Source: Hetaerina americana
Lineage: Eukaryota > Arthropoda > Insecta > Odonata > Calopterygidae
Reading direction: 5' to 3'
Assembly: GCA_022747635.1 (NCBI GenBank)
Contig: JAKTNV010000023.1
Coordinates: 4,093,348-4,157,347 of the forward strand
DNA: 64,000 nucleotides
Below are positions 62,501-64,000 of the stretch, in pieces. The translations under genes were made by a program, and so were the position numbers. Below the pieces are notes generated by a model that ran no database searches, was not told the origin of the DNA, and saw nothing but the letters and a program-made list of their open reading frames with translations. How positions within the stretch are numbered: position 1 is the first letter of the stretch; each line of letters begins with the position of its first letter.

Positions 62501-63449
62501 TGGGTGGAAGGGAGTGTGTGGAATAGGAGGGGGCGGGATCAAATTTAATTGCACATTGAAAGCTGCCCATGAAAAGTAGTATAGGCCCATTTAAGAAATA
62601 CCTCGCGCCTACACTTTCAGATGCTCAAAAATGCTCACCACCACTTTAGTCATTATTATGATGTATATTTAGAGAGTAAAAATAAAATATTGACAACTAA
62701 AATTAGTTAAAAATAGTTAAGCACATAAGCACCCGACATATACCTGATGTTACAAATCAGCAAAATAGGAAAAAGTCAACGTCATGTGACTATGGATACA
62801 ATACCTTACTTTTCACTCAACAAAATAAGTCAGTAGTTAATGACCAATGCAGAAAAAGAATATTAAACACTTTGGAGACATACGAATAATTAAATCTCAT
62901 TTGGCATCTCCACGTAAGGTGAATCACTATTTTTGGAACCTAATGACCATAAAATGATATATTTAAGAGACTTGTTCTGAGACTTGAAACACTACTCATG
63001 CCACATTGTAAAGCTAACAACGAGGCTATACTATGATTGACAAGATGTCACAGCAAAATTAAGGCAGAGAAAGGAAGTGCTAAATCTATAACAAAGAAAG
63101 AATAGCATTGTATACCTTGATAACAGAATTGATACACATCATTATTCACTAAGATATTATAAATGACAAATATATTTTTTCAGAAATCACGAGGACACTT
63201 AGAAAGTGGCAATAATAATCCCACGTCATTCAAAAAAGTATCCAAGTTCTGAGCCAGTGCAGTCATAAATATATTTACCTTTTGTCAGATCCAGATTGCC
63301 GGTCAAACTCCCTCTTCCCCCTTGTATCAAACACACCTCTTCCTCGTCCACGGCCCCTTCCCATCCCTCTATTGTTGGTCCCACGGCCACCTCGACCACG
63401 GGGATAGTCACCACCCGCTCCCTCCATCCGGCTGCTGCCATCCCTGTTC
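29521..63449 (-). CDS. SERBP1: SERBP1/HABP4-family RNA-binding protein (insect vig type), 3' part of gene, six exons
   Basis: Spliced coding region, in transcript order 63449..63279, 54020..53949, 32993..32895, 32332..32116, 31224..30859, 29583..29521; every intron is GT..AG and every junction keeps phase. The joined product has about 328 residues: an RG-rich stretch followed by GKREFDRQSGSDK, then DKREGGGAHNWGTYRDEI, an acidic/proline linker, LTLDEWKALRGNRQKPTF with NIRKAGEGED and QWKKMYALKKK, then VGRQKHLLDIDIHFADSRR, a Gly/Pro/Arg-rich tail, and a terminal DDENDFPSLG. This order is that of the HABP4/SERBP1 family. Members bind mRNA and 80S ribosomes in the cytoplasm; Drosophila VIG was found with RISC. 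The first roughly 100 residues are missing past the right edge. An AATAAA lies only 6 nt after the stop (29510-29515); the true 3' end is not resolved. Drosophila has two paralogues, so vig versus vig2 cannot be decided. Confidence 0.93.
30859..31224 (-). CDS. SERBP1: vig-like gene: VGRQKHLLDIDIHFADSRR plus Gly-rich tail exon
   Basis: 366-nt exon, acceptor TTGCAG, donor GTAAGT, phase 0 at both ends. It opens with EYDASEYPQRVGRQKHLLDI and DIHFADSRR, conserved in insect VIG, then carries a long low-complexity tail with repeated RGRGG, an uninterrupted run of nine Gly near mid-exon, and Pro/Gly/Ser-rich sequence. It is locally much richer in G+C than the flanking introns. A long open frame on the opposite strand (Pro-rich) is a shadow of this composition. 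Confidence 0.93.
32116..32332 (-). CDS. SERBP1: vig-like gene: LTLDEWKAL core-domain exon
   Basis: 217-nt exon, acceptor ACATTCAG, donor GTAAGC. After a Gly run it reads EEGPQELTLDEWKALRGN, then KPTFNIRKAGEGED, QWKKMYALKKKE and an acidic end (GEEEDDEEE). This is the conserved HABP4_PAI-RBP1 core (human: EMTLDEWKAI ... FNIRKPNEG ... QWKKG). The Glu-rich tract runs directly into the next exon at phase 0. Confidence 0.95.
32895..32993 (-). CDS. SERBP1: vig-like gene: acidic/proline linker exon
   Basis: 99-nt exon, acceptor TTTTAG, donor GTAAGA. The first T completes the Asp codon begun in the 53.9-kb exon; the last AA is completed to Lys by the next exon. It encodes DQMNTSHAAEPQSDWPAEK and then EVEPVPAEPQETK, a low-complexity acidic linker. 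The same position in family members is poorly conserved, so this call rests on splice sites and phase rather than on a motif. Confidence 0.88.
33600..33990 (-). mobile_element. CR1/Jockey-like RT fragment
   Basis: Minus strand: LMNNQYGFRNGKSCERQLSL, then DALFLDFNKVIDQLPYCKAL and KLEAYGIDKSILGVNKDFLN ending LLQTVVID. These match the QHGFRKGRSCETQL, DAIFLDFSKAFD and KLEYYGI boxes of non-LTR reverse transcriptases. 5' and 3' parts are missing. It is a short remnant in the 21-kb intron of the vig-like gene. Confidence 0.75.
35470..35783 (+). mobile_element. tRNA-derived SINE, second copy of the 15.4-kb family
   Basis: GGGATCGAGATGGTGCGGGG, GGCTAACGTACTGGC (A box), GGGTTCAAATCTTGG (B box), then GGTATCTCGATCC, AACTGCGGACCCCTTGG, GAGTAGGCTAATGCCGATGC, CTGTCGGTCGCCTCCCC and a tail of ACT repeats. 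It aligns along its whole length with 15,414-15,710. No clear target duplication was seen. Confidence 0.85.
37051..38301 (-). mobile_element. decayed mariner element, 1,251 bp
   Basis: Inverted ends CATGGTGCACTCCTAGAGTA (left) and CAGGGTGCATTCTGAAAGTA (right, reversed), flanked by TA on both sides (37049-37050 and 38302-38303). The minus strand reads IHEAYRVSALSSSQVLRWLK, ALKEGQGDVNGGQCSGW near 37.9-38.0 kb, then KKVCTKLVPK, VFPQGLTVNAAYFMDLLKRL, GKRVIRMRQDIP, and PPYCPDVAPADFFLFPR with a following EGTSFLSIEEIHQL. There are several stops and frameshifts, and the HHDN motif is lost. A run of ten G at about 37,326 interrupts the frame. Confidence 0.88.
43742..45326 (-). mobile_element. LINE (endonuclease/RT type), 3' portion
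   Basis: Minus strand, reading leftward from the mariner: ILTVRANAGKVIVDPGEMEG, ALREMKLNKAMGVDNIPAEL, then RT blocks VRSVLVPILRKVKATSCEDY, RTIRLISHAAKVVLRIMNKR, QFELRKGRGTRDAIAVMRLL, FACFVDFEKAFDE, ILRKIGIDWRERRLI, a FADDKA motif near 44.48 kb (YADD box equivalent), and the C-terminal block SIWSVAMYGEETWSLKQ with FEMWVWRRIEKVKWTEK. A 3' UTR follows to an AATAAATAAA-type tail. Interrupted by a few stops. The family is the arthropod endonuclease-RT LINE often annotated as craniofacial development protein 2-like; I do not assign a clade. Confidence 0.88.
45327..46657 (+). mobile_element. long-TIR mariner, copy A (1,331 bp), inserted in a LINE
   Basis: Bounded by TA duplications (45325-45326 and 46658-46659). 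The inverted repeats are 150 bp (45327-45476 and 46508-46657) with one mismatch by eye, starting CTACCTTGATCAAAAAGTTC. Most mariners have TIRs of about 30 bp. It is oriented opposite to the host LINE (minus) and to the vig-like gene. Removing it with one TA restores an open LINE frame (GSKKGRS joined to ILTVRANA), showing that it landed in an already present LINE. It has about nine differences from the 56.3-kb copy, so both are young. Confidence 0.95.
45532..46648 (+). pseudogene. transposase of long-TIR mariner copy A, one frameshift
   Basis: A DD34D mariner transposase begins at ATG 45532 (MDLNLQQRTCITFCVKNGF). At an A9 run (about 45,642-45,650) the frame is off by one: with eight A the protein would continue VVYQWHERFRSGRESIEDDE. 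From there it is open to the stop at 46648: RKLTIREIAEDLNIAYGSAQ, ITGDETWVYEYD (D1), HHEFLPEGQTVNKEYY, LHHDNAPLH (D2), SPDLAPCDFFLF (D3, 34 residues after D2). The usual C-terminus (RWHKCI..GDYFEGD) is absent; from IPKTDR onward about 46 residues are translated from the 3' TIR itself. The 292-codon frame from ATG 45770 is only the part after the shift. Confidence 0.85.
46658..47222 (-). mobile_element. same LINE, 5' portion beyond the mariner insertion
   Basis: Minus strand: FRNSVINSHNFPGADADSDH then NLVVMKCSIRFKKI is the end of the APE-type endonuclease domain (SDH catalytic box). It continues RRVMKWNVEALNG, KYKEVNNKLRWETNQVKEAW, LQRKGEIGVLYSKYRSLSGS and reaches the mariner TA. The sequence stops resembling a LINE near 47,220, so this copy is 5'-truncated inside the endonuclease domain. 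Confidence 0.85.
50290..50535 (-). mobile_element. Penelope-type terminal fragment
   Basis: On the minus strand a pyrimidine-rich stretch (CCCCCTCCCCCCAAAC and flanks) leads to CTATATAAAGCCC, then CCTGATGATGACTTTG, TAAGTCGAAACC and TAGGTCGTGTTAATAAAA. The CTGATGA..GTCGAAAC..GGTC arrangement is the recurrent terminal sequence of arthropod Penelope-like elements, as I recall it. It interrupts the LINE copy around it. No RT is attached, so it is a truncated copy or a solo terminal repeat. Confidence 0.5.
50336..50370 (-). ncRNA. hammerhead-ribozyme-like motif
   Basis: Minus strand: CTGATGA (50363-50369), hairpin GACTT-TGT-AAGTC (stem II), GAAA (50345-50348), then ACC-TA-GGT (stem III), and C as the residue before the expected cleavage (GGTC|GTG, between 50337 and 50336). 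All core boxes are present. Departures: one unpaired T between CTGATGA and stem II, and a weak stem I (AC with GT plus a wobble). Penelope-like retroelements are known to carry hammerhead motifs in their terminal repeats. Activity is not implied. Confidence 0.4.
51262..51474 (-). mobile_element. tRNA-derived SINE of a different family, inside a LINE
   Basis: Minus strand head TGCGGTAGTCCAGGAGTTAG then AGCGTTGGACTACTGACC, and GGGTTCGATTCCCGGGCA (B box), followed by a non-tRNA body (GGCACTCTGAGCACC, CGGGTACCAGATCTTGCC, GGGAAACCATAACTGGC) to about 51,262. The tRNA-like head retains the cloverleaf order, but the body continues at once and no tRNA 3' end is seen, so a SINE is preferred over a tRNA gene. 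Confidence 0.65.
53949..54020 (-). CDS. SERBP1: vig-like gene: GGGAHNWG exon
   Basis: 72-nt exon between a TTGCAG acceptor and a GTAAGT donor. It encodes GVKPMDKREGGGAHNWG followed by TYRDEI and a split Asp codon. The segment matches the invariant family block KRGGSGSHNWGTVKDEL of human SERBP1. Its length is a multiple of three and its flanking phases match, so skipping it would leave the frame intact. It is isolated by about 21 kb on one side and 9 kb on the other, with a near-identical mariner in each flanking intron. Confidence 0.93.
56286..57616 (+). mobile_element. long-TIR mariner, copy B (1,331 bp)
   Basis: Same length and structure as copy A, flanked by TA (56284-56285 and 57617-57618), with 150-bp TIRs at 56286-56435 and 57467-57616 (one mismatch by eye). 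It lies in the next intron of the vig-like gene (54,021-63,278), same orientation as copy A, 10,959 bp away start to start. Differences from A are scattered single bases, so this is an independent insertion or a recent duplicate of the element only; the flanks are unrelated. Confidence 0.95.
56491..57607 (+). pseudogene. transposase of long-TIR mariner copy B, nonsense plus frameshift
   Basis: As in copy A, starting at ATG 56491, with the same A9-tract frameshift (about 56,601-56,609) and the same TIR-encoded C-terminal tail. In addition, a TTG (Leu) of copy A is TAG here (about 56,563-56,565), a stop near residue 25. The catalytic triad TGDETW, HHDN and PDLAPCD is intact. The differences within the C-terminal two thirds are few and partly missense (for example L to S after HHDNAP). 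Confidence 0.85.
57899..57937. repeat. perfect 16-bp inverted repeat, 7-nt loop
   Basis: atgttctcattggtca at 57899-57914 and its exact reverse complement tgaccaatgagaacat at 57922-57937, with loop agtacca. It lies 283 bp past mariner copy B in an intron of the vig-like gene. It could be a small foldback relic or a hairpin in the pre-mRNA; nothing identifies it further. Confidence 0.6.
59005..59883 (+). mobile_element. internally deleted, decayed mariner element, 879 bp
   Basis: Inverted ends CTAGGGGCATTCAAAAAGTA and (right, reversed) TTGAGGGTATTCAAAAAATA, continuing to ACAACAATT on both sides; TA at 59003-59004 and 59884-59885. Inside, plus strand: ARYKQWANIEFLTAN near 59.12 kb resembles the N-terminus of a mariner transposase family, QQSMEWHHIQ and LLAGKIIINVG resemble the block before the second Asp, and DEQLTQM with NIFYAFGLRG resembles the C-terminus. 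The catalytic HHDN and PDLAP blocks are missing, so several hundred bp were deleted. Confidence 0.75.
63279..63449 (-). CDS. SERBP1: vig-like gene: exon with RGG box and KREFDRQSG motif
   Basis: 171-nt exon. The acceptor follows TTTGTCTAG at 63450; the donor is GTAAAT at 63278. The first base completes a codon and the last two (AG) are completed by the next exon, giving Ser. It encodes NRDGSSRMEG, a run of RG repeats (RGRGRGRG), then FDTRGKREFDRQSGSDK. The GKREFDRxSGSD string is the hallmark of SERBP1/HABP4 proteins. RG repeats of this kind are known arginine-methylation and RNA-contact segments; that is family knowledge, not seen here. Confidence 0.93.
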
Positions 63450-63953
63450 CTAGACAAAGAGATTTTATTCAGGAATTTGTGAATGTTCGGTAATTGAATT
63501 AGGAAATATTCGGTCAAATTATGCTGATTTTTATACAGTGTGAAGAAAATTGAATTGCTACATTAATAAATTATAGCACTATGTATATCAACATTTACTC
63601 ATAGTAGAATCCCAGCAATAATGCATCAATACTATTGCTAAATAATTTCGGTAGTTATTTTCAGTTTCCCCACAAATAATTTTATCTTCACCTACATCTA
63701 GCGCATTAATATTCACACAATTTTACAATGGCTATGATAGTATCACTTTTAACTCTCTGTCACACCTTTTTCACACACTAACGCTAGATATTGATGGCGT
63801 TTCATATTTCCCAATCTGTGTGATGCCATGATGCACCTTATTCTTTCACATTCAAGTCGCAATTTTTGTGCTATCTAAGCAGCACTCAAATGCAGACCAT
63901 CTCTCTTCATGCACCACACACACTAAGATGCACAAGACGTGCAACAGGCTTAC

Positions 63954-63967
63954 CTGTCGATACTTTC
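63954..63967 (-). CDS. possible 14-nt microexon of the vig-like gene
   Basis: A good donor (AG|GTAAGC at 63953) has the right phase to join the 63,449 exon (AG plus G gives Arg). Reading back in the required frame reaches a TGA within about 20 nt, and the only AG between them is ATTGAG at 63968-63969. If the donor is real, the exon is exactly 14 nt (codes ESID plus two bases). The acceptor context is AT-rich but not a strong pyrimidine tract. It could instead be a chance donor. Confidence 0.25.
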
Positions 63968-64000
63968 CTCAATTCAATAAAATAATTTTTGATGAAACAA

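Larger units (their letters stand above)
54021..63278 (-). other. about 9.3-kb intron of the vig-like gene
   Basis: Bounded by GTAAAT (at 63278) and TTGCAG (at 54021). It contains mariner copy B, the 16-bp inverted repeat and the 879-bp deleted mariner. The stretches 54.0-56.3 and 59.9-63.3 kb are AT-rich with no recognisable gene or repeat. Confidence 0.75.

Noticed and set aside
1..64000. CRISPR arrays, bacterial operons, phage or plasmid features
   Set aside because: No direct-repeat arrays with spacers, no ribosome-binding-site-led gene clusters; gene structure is plainly eukaryotic.

Overview
The window looks like arthropod, most probably insect, nuclear DNA: AT-rich, with small conserved exons separated by very long introns and bounded by canonical GT/AG sites, arthropod-type mariner, non-LTR and Penelope-like elements, and tRNA-derived SINEs. 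There are no bacterial features (no operons, no CRISPR, no IS). Most of the longer open frames are chance frames or decayed transposons.

Right half, minus strand (29,521 to beyond 64,000): the 3' two thirds of a gene for a SERBP1/HABP4-family RNA-binding protein (insect vig type). Six exons were placed by splice sites and continuous phase; they give about 328 residues ending in the family's acidic FPSLG tail. The N-terminus lies past the right edge; a 14-nt microexon at 63,954-63,967 is possible. Two very large introns (about 21 kb and 9.3 kb) hold most of the mobile elements.

Left part, minus strand: exons at 19,666-19,722 and 19,235-19,441 start a gene that either ends at 18,689 with a nearby AATAAA (a complete 139-residue product that I do not recognise) or continues in phase into exons at 14,602-14,805 and 9,729-9,852. 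The last of these encodes the first half of a C1 zinc finger resembling the RASSF1/5 type. A promoter-like stretch lies just upstream near 19.84-19.87 kb.

Mobile DNA: seven mariner-family elements with at least five different terminal repeat families (1,478; about 6,400; 9,997; 37,051; 45,327; 56,286; 59,005). Two of them are nearly identical 1,331-bp copies with unusual 150-bp terminal inverted repeats that run into the transposase reading frame. There are also several copies of one endonuclease/RT LINE family (4.1, 20.8, 43.7-47.2 and 50.1-51.8 kb), two CR1-like RT remnants (16.6-17.9 and 33.6 kb), a decayed Penelope-like element with RT and GIY-YIG remains (11.9-13.4 kb), a Penelope-type terminal fragment with a hammerhead-ribozyme-like motif (50.3-50.5 kb), and SINEs at 4.9-5.2, 15.4, 35.5 and 51.3 kb. 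Nesting is visible: a mariner inside a LINE at 45.3 kb, and a Penelope fragment plus a SINE inside another LINE copy at 50-51.8 kb.

The most unusual item is the long-TIR mariner pair: the inverted repeat seems to have overwritten the normal C-terminus of the transposase, both copies share the same A9-tract frameshift, and both sit in one orientation flanking a conserved 72-nt exon of the vig-like gene.
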